Below are positions 20,812-30,401 of a stretch of 64,000 nt of DNA, in pieces. The DNA comes from Oscillospiraceae bacterium (GTDB lineage Bacteria > Bacillota > Clostridia > Oscillospirales > CAG-272). Location of the stretch: positions 40,019 to 104,018 of the forward strand of contig SVQT01000003.1 of the NCBI GenBank assembly GCA_015065215.1. The letters run 5' to 3'. Position numbers and translations under genes: made by a program. The notes below the pieces were generated by a model. The model did no database searches. It had not been told where the DNA came from and was given only the letters and a program-made list of their open reading frames with translations. The stretch's first letter is position 1; each line of letters opens with the position of its first letter.

Positions 20812-22416
20812 TCATTTCAATTTTTTTACGATATTATCGTAGGTAAGGCCGTATTTTTCGGCAATGTCGCGGGCGTAGCTCTTGCCGTCGGGCTTGGTTC
20901 GCGTGATGCAGAAGGAACGGCGGCCTTCCTCCTCAATGCCTGCTACCAGCGTGTCAATGGGGGCTCCCCCCGCCACTTGGGTGCGTGCGTTGATATTGTC
21001 GATTTCGGCGGCGAGCTCGTGCAAGTGGGTCGAGAAGATACAACGGCAGCCCACACGGGAAAGGCCGGAAAGCACTTCCGCCGCGATATAGGAGGCTTCA
21101 TAGGAGCCGGTTGAGGAAAGCGACTCGTCCAGCAAAACCAGGCTCTGTTCTGAAATTTTATCAAAAATTTCGCCAAGGCGGGCACATTCTTCCCCGAGGC
21201 GGCCCTTGTCAATGGTGTCGTCGGCGCCGGTGGGAAAGTGGGTAAAGATGGCATCAACCGGGCTGAGCGTTACCTTTTCGGCTGGCACAAACAAGCCAAG
21301 CTGTGCCATGGCCTGGCAAAGTCCGCAGGCACAGGTAATGACTGATTTGCCGCCGCGATTGGGGCCGGTCAGCACATAAATGGTGGCGTTTTCATCGAAA
21401 ACGAGATCGTTGGTGACAATGGGGTCGTTGATCTTTAAGGCCACCTCAGGATTATAAAGCCCCACGGCGCGGAAGGTTCGGTCTGCGGGGGGCAGGATCT
21501 CAGGGATCGAGATGGTGTTGCCCTTGATTTTTAGCGCGCGCATCAAATTGGTACCCTTGAGCAACAGCTCAAACTCAGGTAACAGATGCAGCAGGAAATC
21601 GGTGTTTTCCAATACATACGTTTGCACGATCTTCTTCCAGGAACGGAGCGATTGACGGTAGACCTCGTTGATGGCAGAATTGAAAGCCAGCGAAAGTGCC
21701 GTTTTTTGATTTTCGCTTTGCTTTTTGCCAAAAGGCGTCAGGTCCGCGATACAAGTATATTGATCGTCCTTAAAATTCAGTCGCAGAATTTTGTGCAAGG
21801 TGTCACCGGGGCGGAAATATTCGGGGTTGATCGAAAGAACGCCCGCATCCTTGGGGCGCAGCTGCGCGTCAAGGTTGACGCCGACGGTTACGCTTCGGAT
21901 TTCGCGCACGCGGTTGGTCAGCTCCTCCAGGCGCTGGTTGAGCTCGGCGTAATATTCGCTTTCCACCAATTCGGCGATGTATCGGGAAAGTCTTGTAAAG
22001 GCGGAGCTGTCGTAGGTTTTGCCGCCAAGTCCCTCGTGCAGAATGTCGATGCTGGAAATATACAGCTCGATTTCGGTCATGCTGGAAAGATAATCGGTGG
22101 TGTCGCCGCTGTCGTTTTCCAGACGGCGGAGCTCCATGATGTCAAACAGTACAGGCATTAGCTTTCCAAGCGTTTTGCCGATCTCTTCGTGGGCAAGCAG
22201 ATCTGAAAAGACCTCTTGGCGATAGCGGATGACGGCAGGATCGGTGGTCAGATGCTCTGAGATTTTGGTATTTTTCAAGGGGAGGACAGTGGGCAGCCCC
22301 AGCTCCTCCAGAGTGAATTCGTCAACCAGAGGAACAGCCGTTCCCGCGTGGTGGGCACGTTTTGTTTCAGGTGTGGGGTAGAGCAGACTGAATTCGTTAA
22401 AGTTCGGTTGCGACAT
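20812..22416 (-). CDS. MutS-family ATPase domain protein (MutS-like)
   Basis: LTGPNRGGKSVITCACGL (Walker A), LVLLDESLSSTGSYEASYIA (Walker B region), CIFSTHLHELA. Confidence 0.9.
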   Translation of the reverse strand: MSQPNFNEFSLLYPTPETKRAHHAGTAVPLVDEFTLEELGLPTVLPLKNTKISEHLTTDPAVIRYRQEVFSDLLAHEEIGKTLGKLMPVLFDIMELRRLENDSGDTTDYLSSMTEIELYISSIDILHEGLGGKTYDSSAFTRLSRYIAELVESEYYAELNQRLEELTNRVREIRSVTVGVNLDAQLRPKDAGVLSINPEYFRPGDTLHKILRLNFKDDQYTCIADLTPFGKKQSENQKTALSLAFNSAINEVYRQSLRSWKKIVQTYVLENTDFLLHLLPEFELLLKGTNLMRALKIKGNTISIPEILPPADRTFRAVGLYNPEVALKINDPIVTNDLVFDENATIYVLTGPNRGGKSVITCACGLCQAMAQLGLFVPAEKVTLSPVDAIFTHFPTGADDTIDKGRLGEECARLGEIFDKISEQSLVLLDESLSSTGSYEASYIAAEVLSGLSRVGCRCIFSTHLHELAAEIDNINARTQVAGGAPIDTLVAGIEEEGRRSFCITRTKPDGKSYARDIAEKYGLTYDNIVKKLK

Positions 22417-23269
22417 ATCGTTCTCCTTTCGGAATGGGCAGGGTAATCAGACCGTTTGCGGTAGGAAAGGCCAGCTCGGTGAAGCCGCAATCCAACAGCG
22501 ACTCGGCGGCGGAGTTAAAATGTTGGGCGATGGCGTTGGGTGTATGGGCGTCTGAGCCCAGCGTGATCAGCCTGCCGCCGCAACTGTGATAAAGAGCCAG
22601 GAGCTCTTTGGTTGGCATGGTAATGCCCCTTTTGCCGACGGTGGAGGTGTTCAGTTCCAGCGCGATGCCCTTTTGTATCATTTTTTGAAAAAGAGCGGTC
22701 AGCTCTGGGAAAAATGGCTTAAAATCAAGCGTTTTACCTACTTGCAGCACATAGCGGTGCATATAGGTCAGATGAGCGAGCACATGTATGCCAGGAAAAT
22801 CCAGCAGCTGCGCGCTCTCGTCTAAAACCCGGTGGAAAAGCGACGTGATCTCCGCGTCTGAGGCATCTGCCAGCTGTATGGCCGAAATTTCTGCGTCTTT
22901 GTGGCTCATATAGTAAAAATCCGGCGTATTGGCCAAATTGTGCAGTGAGCCGAGCACAATGTCGTAAGGGTAACGTGACAGTAACGCGGCGGCTTCTCGT
23001 GGATACTGCGTGGCTTGCCCAAGCTCTATGCCAAAGAGCAGCTGCAATCGGTTAGCATATTTCTTTTTGGCCGCTTCAATAGCCCGAAAAACAGCTTCTT
23101 TATCCAGTATGGCATAGATCCCCTCTATTTCGCCGTTGATGTCGCAGTGATCGGTGATCGCAAGAAGGCCGATCCCTTTGGCAATGGCACTTTCGCACAT
23201 GGCGTCTACCGTTGCCGCGGGGGCCCCGTCAAAGGAAAACAGCGTATGGGTGTGAAGATCGGCGCGCAT
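22397..23269 (-). CDS. PHP-domain phosphoesterase (histidinol-phosphatase-like)
   Basis: MRADLHTHTLFSFDGAPAATVDAMCESAIAKGIGLLAITDHCD; FGIELGQ; LITLGSDAHTPNAIAQHF. Confidence 0.87.
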   Translation of the reverse strand: MRADLHTHTLFSFDGAPAATVDAMCESAIAKGIGLLAITDHCDINGEIEGIYAILDKEAVFRAIEAAKKKYANRLQLLFGIELGQATQYPREAAALLSRYPYDIVLGSLHNLANTPDFYYMSHKDAEISAIQLADASDAEITSLFHRVLDESAQLLDFPGIHVLAHLTYMHRYVLQVGKTLDFKPFFPELTALFQKMIQKGIALELNTSTVGKRGITMPTKELLALYHSCGGRLITLGSDAHTPNAIAQHFNSAAESLLDCGFTELAFPTANGLITLPIPKGERYVATEL

Positions 23270-23373
23270 ATTGTTTTCCTCCTACAGATAATAGATAATT
23301 CATTATATCATAACGCAAGGAAAAAAGCAAATATTTTATTTCACATATTGCAAAATTGTTTTTATTTTCAAAA

Positions 23374-23407
23374 TTGACTTGTCAAAAAAGGCGGATTGTG
23401 ATAGAAT
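23374..23407 (+). promoter_or_regulatory. uxaC promoter with overlapping inverted repeat (candidate operator)
   Basis: TTGACTTGTCAA (23374-23385) overlaps -35 TTGTCA (23379-23384); 17-nt spacer to TAGAAT (23402-23407). Confidence 0.6.
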
Positions 23408-23438
23408 GCAGATAGTAAATTTGAGGAGGATACTGCCA

Positions 23439-24845
23439 ATGCGAACCTTTATGGATCAGGATTTTTTGTTGCGCACCGAAACAGCGCGGCATCTGTACCA
23501 TGACTATGCTGCCAAGCAGCCGATTATCGATTATCACTGCCACCTCTCACCAAAGGAGATTGCGGAGGATAAGCGCTATAACAATATCACCGAGGTGTGG
23601 CTTTACGGCGACCATTATAAGTGGCGCGCCATGCGTTCCTGCGGTGTTTCGGAAAAATTTATCACCGGCGAGGCCTCGGATTATGAAAAATTTCGCGCCT
23701 ACTGCGGCTGTATGCCAAAGCTGGCCGGCAATCCTCTTTACCACTGGAGCCATCTGGAGCTTCGCCGTTTCTTTGATTGCGATCTGATTTTGAACGAGGA
23801 GAACTGTGATGCCATCTGGAAGATGACCGCCGAGAAACTGGCCGACAGCAAGATGAGCGCCCGTAACCTGATCGTTCATTCCGGGGTAGAGATGGTTGGT
23901 ACCACCGACGATCCCGCCGACAGCCTGGAATACCACGCTCAATTGCAAAAAGAGGGCTTTGCTACTTTGGTTGCGCCGTCCTTCCGCCCCGATAAAGGTC
24001 TTGCCATCGGCCGGCAGGGGATTAAGGATTACATGGTTGCCCTTGGTAAGGCAAACGGCGTTGAGATCACCGATTATTACACGCTCTTAGAGGCCTATCG
24101 GGTAGCGCTGGATCGTTTTCAGGCTCTCGGCTGCCGTGCCGCCGATCACGCCCTTGATAATTTCCGCTTTGTTGCCCCTGATGAATTCCATGCCAAAGAG
24201 ATTTTTGCCCGTGCGCTGGACAGTGACGGCAAGAATGTAGAGCCGGAGGAGGTCAAGCTGTTTGTTTGCCAGATGCTCCGCTTCTTCGGTCAGGAGTATG
24301 TTCGCCGCGGTATGGTGATGCAATTGCACTTTGGCGTTTACCGCAATCCCAACAACCGTATGCTGCGCCGCCTTGGTCCGGATACCGGTTATGATATTAT
24401 TCATGGCGCCAATAACACCGCCGAGTTTGCTGATCTGCTCAACTACCTTGACGGCTGCGAGGGCTTGCCCCGTACCATTCTATATTCGCTAAATGGCGCG
24501 GATAACGACGCCGTCGCCACCCTTTGCGGCGCCTTCACCGGCAATGAGAGCGGTGCCCCCCGTGTGGTGCAGGGCAGCGCCTGGTGGTTCCAGGACCGTC
24601 TGGACGGTATGCGTGAGCAAATGCGTTCTTTTGCCGGGCTTGCCTCGATCGGCAACTTCCTTGGTATGCTGACCGATTCCCGCAGCTTCTTATCCTATCC
24701 TCGTCACGAATACTTCCGCCGCATCTTCTGCGATCTTGTGGGCGATTGGGTAGAAAACGGCGAGTTCCCCTACGATGAAAAGGCGCTGAAAGCGCTGGTA
24801 GAGGGCGTTAGCTACCAAAATGCCAAGCGTTACTTCGATCTTTGA
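23439..24845 (+). CDS. uxaC: Glucuronate isomerase
   Basis: MRTFMDQDFLLRTETARHLYHDYAAKQPIIDYHCHLSPKEIAED; LHFGVYRNPNNRM; SFLSYPRHEYFRRIFCDLVGDWVENGEFP. Confidence 0.96.
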   Translation: MRTFMDQDFLLRTETARHLYHDYAAKQPIIDYHCHLSPKEIAEDKRYNNITEVWLYGDHYKWRAMRSCGVSEKFITGEASDYEKFRAYCGCMPKLAGNPLYHWSHLELRRFFDCDLILNEENCDAIWKMTAEKLADSKMSARNLIVHSGVEMVGTTDDPADSLEYHAQLQKEGFATLVAPSFRPDKGLAIGRQGIKDYMVALGKANGVEITDYYTLLEAYRVALDRFQALGCRAADHALDNFRFVAPDEFHAKEIFARALDSDGKNVEPEEVKLFVCQMLRFFGQEYVRRGMVMQLHFGVYRNPNNRMLRRLGPDTGYDIIHGANNTAEFADLLNYLDGCEGLPRTILYSLNGADNDAVATLCGAFTGNESGAPRVVQGSAWWFQDRLDGMREQMRSFAGLASIGNFLGMLTDSRSFLSYPRHEYFRRIFCDLVGDWVENGEFPYDEKALKALVEGVSYQNAKRYFDL

Positions 24846-24848
24846 TAA

Positions 24849-24883
24849 CAAAGCGCATACTGCCGCGGCGGTATGCGCTTTTC
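24849..24883 (+). terminator. Terminator after uxaC
   Basis: AAAGCGCATACtGCcgcgGCgGTATGCGCTTTT. Confidence 0.75.
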
Positions 24884-24903
24884 CAAAAAGAGGGGTGTAC
24901 AAG

Positions 24904-25938
24904 ATGAAAAATTGGCAAAAAAACGCAAACGGGTACGGATTTTTGCTGGAAATGCCTGCCGATCGCCCTTTGCGCGCGCTACAGCTGACCGACATGCAAA
25001 CCATTGACCTCACACATATTCGCAACGCAACCAGAGATCGGCAGATCAAGGGAGCCTATTTTAAAAATGGCGTGTGGGGAATGGAGGAGCGTACCTACGC
25101 CCACGTGCGGGCACTGGTCAAAAAGGTACAACCGGATCTGATTCTGCTGACCGGTGACAATGTATACGGTGAGTTTGACGATGCTGGGCTGATGATGCGA
25201 GAGCTGATCGCGCTGTTTGAAGAAATCGCTATACCCTGGGCGCCTGTTTTTGGAAATCATGATAACGAATCCCGTATGGGGGTTAATTGGCAATGCGAGC
25301 AGCTGAAAAACGCCCCTCATTGCCTCTTTGATCGGGGGCATGTGACCGGTAACTCCAATTATGCTGTTTACCTGACCCGAGAGGGCAAACCGTGCTTTGC
25401 TTTGGCTATGATGGATAGCAACGGTTGTCATGAGGTAGGTAATCCCGCGGCACCGGAGGAAGGGATTACGCCAGACAATATCGATTATGATTTAGTTGAG
25501 CACAAAGAGGGAATTTATCCGGATCAAATCGCTTGGTATCGGCAAGCGGTCCATGATTTGCCCAATGCTGTCTTTTTGCATATCCAACCGCGTGCATATT
25601 TGGATGCGATCACAGAAAAATATCATTATCAATTTGGTACTGATCTGGCAACCGATCAAGACGGCGATAGGGGCGAGTATGCAGAGCATATGCGCCCAGA
25701 GCGTTTTTGTGATCAAAGCGGCGACTTCTTTCGCTGTGCGAAAGAGAGCGCTTGCCGCGCCATCTTTGCGGGGCATCAACACAACAATAACAGCATTATT
25801 GGCTGGCAGGGTGTGCAGCTTGGATATGGCCTGAAAACAGGATTTTGCACCTATTGGCGCAAAGGCTCAACCGGTGGAACATTGCATGAGATCTCTGCCG
25901 ACGGCAGGTTTGTCAGCACGCATATTTATCGCGTATGA
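24904..25938 (+). CDS. Metallophosphoesterase (calcineurin-like)
   Basis: RALQLTDMQ, DLILLTGDNVYGEFDD, FGNHDNE, AIFAGHQHNNN. Confidence 0.9.
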   Translation: MKNWQKNANGYGFLLEMPADRPLRALQLTDMQTIDLTHIRNATRDRQIKGAYFKNGVWGMEERTYAHVRALVKKVQPDLILLTGDNVYGEFDDAGLMMRELIALFEEIAIPWAPVFGNHDNESRMGVNWQCEQLKNAPHCLFDRGHVTGNSNYAVYLTREGKPCFALAMMDSNGCHEVGNPAAPEEGITPDNIDYDLVEHKEGIYPDQIAWYRQAVHDLPNAVFLHIQPRAYLDAITEKYHYQFGTDLATDQDGDRGEYAEHMRPERFCDQSGDFFRCAKESACRAIFAGHQHNNNSIIGWQGVQLGYGLKTGFCTYWRKGSTGGTLHEISADGRFVSTHIYRV

Positions 25939-25951
25939 CCCCAAACGGTAT

Positions 25952-25991
25952 CGAAAGCCGCCGCATTTCAAGTGAAATGCGGCGGCTTTCG
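25952..25991. terminator. Hairpin between convergent metallophosphoesterase and truB genes
   Basis: CGAAAGCCGCCGCATTTCAagTGAAATGCGGCGGCTTTCG. Confidence 0.7.
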
Positions 25992-25994
25992 CGC

Positions 25995-26906
25995 TCAGAC
26001 GTTAAAATATTTGATCGCTTTAATGGCGGTGCCGTTCTCATATTCCCGCACCTCGCCGAGGGCGAAAAAGCTGCCTGCGGCATCGCAAAGCCGCACACGG
26101 GTGCCGACAGGGAGGTCGGTTCCGAGCTTTTTTAGATAGATCTCACAGCCACAGCGGCAGAGCCGCTCGTAAAAAGCGGGGAGCTTGACGGTACTCAAAT
26201 CTTCAAATAGGCTTTCAATGGGACGGAGTAGGGCGATGCGCTCCGCATCGCTCATTGCCTCCAACTGCGCGGGAGTTACGGCATTCTCCAGCGAAAATTC
26301 ACCGGAATGGGTGCGGCGCAGGGCGGACATAGCACCGCCGCAACCCAGAGTCTTGCCGATGTCGGCGCAAAGGGTGCGGATATAAGTGCCCGCTGAGCAA
26401 GTCACGTCCAGCGCGTAGTCGCCATTCTCAAGAGGGGTGCAGGAAACAGAATGTACTGTAACGGGGCGTGCTTTTCGTTCTATTTCAATGCCCTTGCGTG
26501 CCAGATCCACCAACTTTTGCCCATCAACCTTCAAGGCGCTGTACATAGGCGGCGTCTGTAAAATCTCGCCCTCAAAGGTCTTTGCGACAGCGATCACCTC
26601 GGCACAGGCGGGGAGCGTGTCGCTTTTTGTCAGAATTTGTCCGGTGACATCCTCGGTATCGGTGGTGATGCCAAGACGCAAAGAAGCCCGGTAGGATTTT
26701 TTCTTAACAGTGAGGTATTCCGCAGCCTTTGCCGCCCGCCCGATCAAGATCACCAGCACGCCGGTGGCCATCGGATCCAAAGTGCCGGTGTGCCCCACCT
26801 TGCGGGTGTGATAGAGCTTGCGTATTTTAGCGACCACGTCATGCGAGGTGATGCCTTGCGGCTTGTCTACCACCAATACACCGCAGGGTTCAAAATTTTC
26901 TTCCAT
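25995..26906 (-). CDS. truB: tRNA pseudouridine(55) synthase TruB
   Basis: GVLVVDKPQGITSHDVVAKIRKLYHTRKVGHTGTLDPMATGVLVILIGRAAK; PPMYSALKVDGQKLVDLARKGIEIERKAR. Confidence 0.97.
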   Translation of the reverse strand: MEENFEPCGVLVVDKPQGITSHDVVAKIRKLYHTRKVGHTGTLDPMATGVLVILIGRAAKAAEYLTVKKKSYRASLRLGITTDTEDVTGQILTKSDTLPACAEVIAVAKTFEGEILQTPPMYSALKVDGQKLVDLARKGIEIERKARPVTVHSVSCTPLENGDYALDVTCSAGTYIRTLCADIGKTLGCGGAMSALRRTHSGEFSLENAVTPAQLEAMSDAERIALLRPIESLFEDLSTVKLPAFYERLCRCGCEIYLKKLGTDLPVGTRVRLCDAAGSFFALGEVREYENGTAIKAIKYFNV

Positions 26907-26922
26907 AAAGATCTCCATTGGT

Positions 26923-26967
26923 AAAAGCCGCAAAAATACGGGAAATCTCGTACCGTTTGCGGCTTTT
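26923..26967 (-). terminator. Terminator after the nitroreductase gene
   Basis: AAAAGCCGCAAA...TTTGCGGCTTTT with inner TACG/CGTA stem. Confidence 0.65.
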
Positions 26968-26976
26968 TTGTTTGTT

Positions 26977-27555
26977 TTAAATCAATACATCTTCCAGTGC
27001 CCGCTTGGGTACACAGTGATTTCCGGCGGCATCCCGGTAATAAGCAAGAGAGCCATCCCTTGGGTCGGTAAGCAGAGCCCGCTCGGCCGGTTTGCCCAAC
27101 GCAATGACCAGCTGGGGCTGATAGCGCTTCTCAATCGCGAAATCCGCAACAAGCGTTTCGGGATTAAAGCTGCCCAGCATACAGCCGGCGAAGCCCTGTT
27201 CGGTGGCCGCCAGTAGAATGGTCTGAGCGGCAATTCCCACATCCTTCAGGGCAAGACTATCCGGGCTGCCTGCTTCACTGTCGGTGAAGAGGATGATGTA
27301 GCCGGTTGGATGGCCGCCCTGCGGGGGGAGCTTGATATTTTTGAGCGCGGTGCCAAAACGGGCATTACGTACCATCTTATCCAGATCCTGCCGCTCGGTC
27401 AGAATACGATAGCGCAGGGGCTGCTTGTTCATGCCCGAAGCGGTACGGCGCGCAAGATCCACCAGCTCGGTCATGATCTCGCGGGTGATGGGCGCGCTTT
27501 CATCAAAGCTGCGACAAGTGCGGTTGCGCAGCACCAAAGATTCCATCGTCATCAT
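26977..27555 (-). CDS. Nitroreductase family protein
   Basis: LVLRNRTCRSFDESAPITREIMTELVDLARRTASGMNKQPLRYRI; DVGIAAQTILLAATEQGFAGCMLGSFN. Confidence 0.9.
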   Translation of the reverse strand: MMTMESLVLRNRTCRSFDESAPITREIMTELVDLARRTASGMNKQPLRYRILTERQDLDKMVRNARFGTALKNIKLPPQGGHPTGYIILFTDSEAGSPDSLALKDVGIAAQTILLAATEQGFAGCMLGSFNPETLVADFAIEKRYQPQLVIALGKPAERALLTDPRDGSLAYYRDAAGNHCVPKRALEDVLI

Positions 27556-27558
27556 AGA

Positions 27559-28212
27559 TTACTCCTTAAAATGTACGGTTACGGCATGAATGGGAAAGCC
27601 TTTTTCGGAAAAGTTCTTTTCGTACTCGGTCATGACATTGCCCGCGCTCAAGGGACTGTTATGCAAATCACGGGTCAGATCGGTCATCGGCAGCCCCAGT
27701 GCCTCAAACTCCTCAAGTGAGAAGTCAAACAATCCAACGTTGTCTGTTTTGAAGCGAAGAATACCGCCGTTTTTCAATACCGTTTTGTACTTTTCTAAGA
27801 AAACGCGGTGTGTAAGGCGCCGCTTGGCATGACCGGATTTCGGCCAAGGATCGCTGAAATTCAAATACAGACAGTCTATGCTGTGGGGCGGGAACCACGC
27901 CACAAGATTTTCTGCGTTGCCAATGAGAAAACGCAGATTGTCGGGGCGGGTATCCTTTGCTGCTTCGGCTTTTTCCAGCGCAAGACACGCCACGTCGGGT
28001 ACACGCTCCATCGCGATAAAGTTAACATCGGGGTGGGCGGCGGCCATGCCGCAGGCAAAGTTGCCTTTGCCGCATCCAATCTCTAGATGAAGGGGGCGCT
28101 TTTTGGAAAAATGGGTTTGGGGATCGGTTATCAGCGCCGCCGGATCTTCAATGAGCAGGTGGGCACAGGCGGCAATACGCTCGGCCCCGTGCTTTTTCTT
28201 GCGGGCCCGCAT
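27559..28212 (-). CDS. trmB: tRNA (guanine-N7-)-methyltransferase
   Basis: LHLEIGCGKGNF, YLNFSDPWPKSGHAKRRLTHRVFLEKY. Confidence 0.96.
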   Translation of the reverse strand: MRARKKKHGAERIAACAHLLIEDPAALITDPQTHFSKKRPLHLEIGCGKGNFACGMAAAHPDVNFIAMERVPDVACLALEKAEAAKDTRPDNLRFLIGNAENLVAWFPPHSIDCLYLNFSDPWPKSGHAKRRLTHRVFLEKYKTVLKNGGILRFKTDNVGLFDFSLEEFEALGLPMTDLTRDLHNSPLSAGNVMTEYEKNFSEKGFPIHAVTVHFKE

Positions 28213-29306
28213 CAGACATTAAAGCGGAAGACAACAATGTCTCCGTCCTGCATCACATATTCCTTGCCCTCGCTACGCAAAAGGCCAGCTTCCTTGACAC
28301 CGTTCATCGAACCGATGCGCTCCAGATCAGCAAAGCTGACCACCTCGGCGCGGATGAAGCCGCGCTCGAAATCACTGTGGATTTTGCCGGCTGCGCCGGG
28401 CGCGCGGGTGCCGCGCACGATGGTCCACGCGCGAACCTCTTTGGGGCCCGCGGTCAAAAAGCTGATCAGACCCAACAGGGAATAGCTTGCTTTAATAAGG
28501 CGGTCCAAGCCGCTCTCGGCAATGCCCAGATCCTCCAGGAACGCTTGCTTTTCCTCACCGGAAAGCTCCGCGATCTCCGCCTCGATCTGTGCGCAAACAG
28601 GCAGCACCTCGGCATGCTCGCTGGCGGCGAATGCCTTCAGCTTTGCGTAGTAGGGGTTATCTAAGGGTTCCTCACCTGCCTCATCCTCGCTGACATTTGC
28701 CGCGTAGATGACCGGTTTCATGGTGAGCAAGGGGGTGTCATAGAGCATAGCGCGCTCATCATCGGTCAGCGCTACGGTACGGGCGGTAAAGCCGTCAGCA
28801 AGGGCGTTATAGATCCGCTCAAACAGCGCCAGCTCCCCCGCAAGGGTCTTATCACCCTTCATCGCCTTTTTGACACGGTCAATGCGGCGTTCCACCATTT
28901 CCATATCCGAGAAGATCAGCTCCATATTGATGGTTTCCACATCACGCATTGGGTCAACCGCACCGTCTACGTGGATGATGTTATCATCGTGAAAGCAACG
29001 TACCACATGGATGATGGCGTCCACCTCGCGGATGTGCGACAGGAATTTGTTTCCAAGCCCTTCGCCTTTCGAGGCGCCGCGGACCAGACCCGCAATGTCT
29101 ACAAATTCGATCACGGCAGGGGTGTATTTTTCGGGGGTATACATATTGGCAAGAAAATCCATACGGCTATCCGGTACCGCTACGACACCCACATTGGGCT
29201 CGATGGTACAGAACGGATAGTTAGCGGATTCAGCGCCCGCGTTGGTCAAAGCGTTAAAGAGCGTGCTCTTTCCCACATTGGGAAGTCCTACGATACCAAG
29301 TTTCAT
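28212..29306 (-). CDS. ychF: GTPase/ATPase YchF (Obg-like)
   Basis: [43 protein letters not shown]-terminal TGS-like [19 protein letters not shown]. Confidence 0.97.
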   Translation of the reverse strand: MKLGIVGLPNVGKSTLFNALTNAGAESANYPFCTIEPNVGVVAVPDSRMDFLANMYTPEKYTPAVIEFVDIAGLVRGASKGEGLGNKFLSHIREVDAIIHVVRCFHDDNIIHVDGAVDPMRDVETINMELIFSDMEMVERRIDRVKKAMKGDKTLAGELALFERIYNALADGFTARTVALTDDERAMLYDTPLLTMKPVIYAANVSEDEAGEEPLDNPYYAKLKAFAASEHAEVLPVCAQIEAEIAELSGEEKQAFLEDLGIAESGLDRLIKASYSLLGLISFLTAGPKEVRAWTIVRGTRAPGAAGKIHSDFERGFIRAEVVSFADLERIGSMNGVKEAGLLRSEGKEYVMQDGDIVVFRFNV

Positions 29307-29611
29307 AAAAATCTCCTTACTGTAAGGGGGCATCCCCTGTGTTTGTCAATCATCTCATTATATCGCAAATTTCTTTTTTTTTCAATAGGGGAGAGAAATT
29401 TACTTGCAAAAATTTGGCACTGAAAGGTGCCGCTTGATTGGCAAAGGCGCTACTTTTTTTGAAAAAGGGGTTTTCAAAATTAAAATTATATGTTATAATA
29501 TAAAAGTAAATTTGTTTTTGATAGATAAAAGTGCCCAAAAACTCAGAATTCTCTTTAGAGCATACGCAAAGGGAAGGGGTTAATCGCGCAAACCCGAAAG
29601 GAGGTTTTTTT

Positions 29612-30304
29612 GTGATTGGAACAAAATTGCTTGTTGTGGACGACGATCCTAACATTTGTGATATTTTGAAAACACACTTTGAAAAAGAAGGATACGAGGT
29701 TGTGACCGCCAGTGACGGTGTAGAAGGCGTTGCTATGTTCAAGTCCGCGGTTCCGGATCTTGTTTTATTGGACATTATGTTACCCAAAATGGACGGTCAG
29801 CAGGTGCTTGCTGAAATTCGCAAGGAATCCGCGAAGCCGGTGATCATGGTTACCGCAAAAGGGGAAGTGTTTGATAAAGTGCTCGGCCTTGAAATGGGTG
29901 CGGATGATTTTGTGGTCAAGCCCTTCGATCTCAAAGAACTTTCCGCGCGTGTTAAGGCGGTCCTGCGTCGCTGTCAGGCACATTTGCAGCAGGATGAGGG
30001 TGATGTGATCCGATATGAGAATTTTGAGATCAGCCAGGAGAGATTTGAGCTGAAGCTGCGTGGCAAAAAGGTAGATATTCCCCCAAAAGAGCTGCAACTT
30101 CTGTACTGTCTCGCTTCTAATCCCAACCGTGTGTTCAGCCGTGAGCTTTTGTTAGAGCATGTATGGGATTTTGCCTTTCTCGGGGACTCCCGTACCGTAG
30201 ACGTGCATATCAAGCGTCTGCGTGAAAAGCTGGAGGGCGTTTCGGATAAATGGGCGCTCAAGACAGTTTGGGGCATTGGCTACAAATTTGAGCTTTATAA
30301 TTAA
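29612..30304 (+). CDS. OmpR/PhoB-family response regulator
   Basis: LLVVDDDPNICDILKTHFEKEGYEV, LVLLDIMLPKMDG, winged-helix C-terminus; GTG start after AAAGGAGG. Confidence 0.93.
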   Translation: MIGTKLLVVDDDPNICDILKTHFEKEGYEVVTASDGVEGVAMFKSAVPDLVLLDIMLPKMDGQQVLAEIRKESAKPVIMVTAKGEVFDKVLGLEMGADDFVVKPFDLKELSARVKAVLRRCQAHLQQDEGDVIRYENFEISQERFELKLRGKKVDIPPKELQLLYCLASNPNRVFSRELLLEHVWDFAFLGDSRTVDVHIKRLREKLEGVSDKWALKTVWGIGYKFELYN

Positions 30305-30401
30305 ACAAAAGAACGCCGCTGCGGATCCATCCGCGGCGGCATTGCCCTATATGCGCGGGCGTGTGCCCGGATGCGGGCAATGATAAAAAGCGAGGGCGAT
30401 T

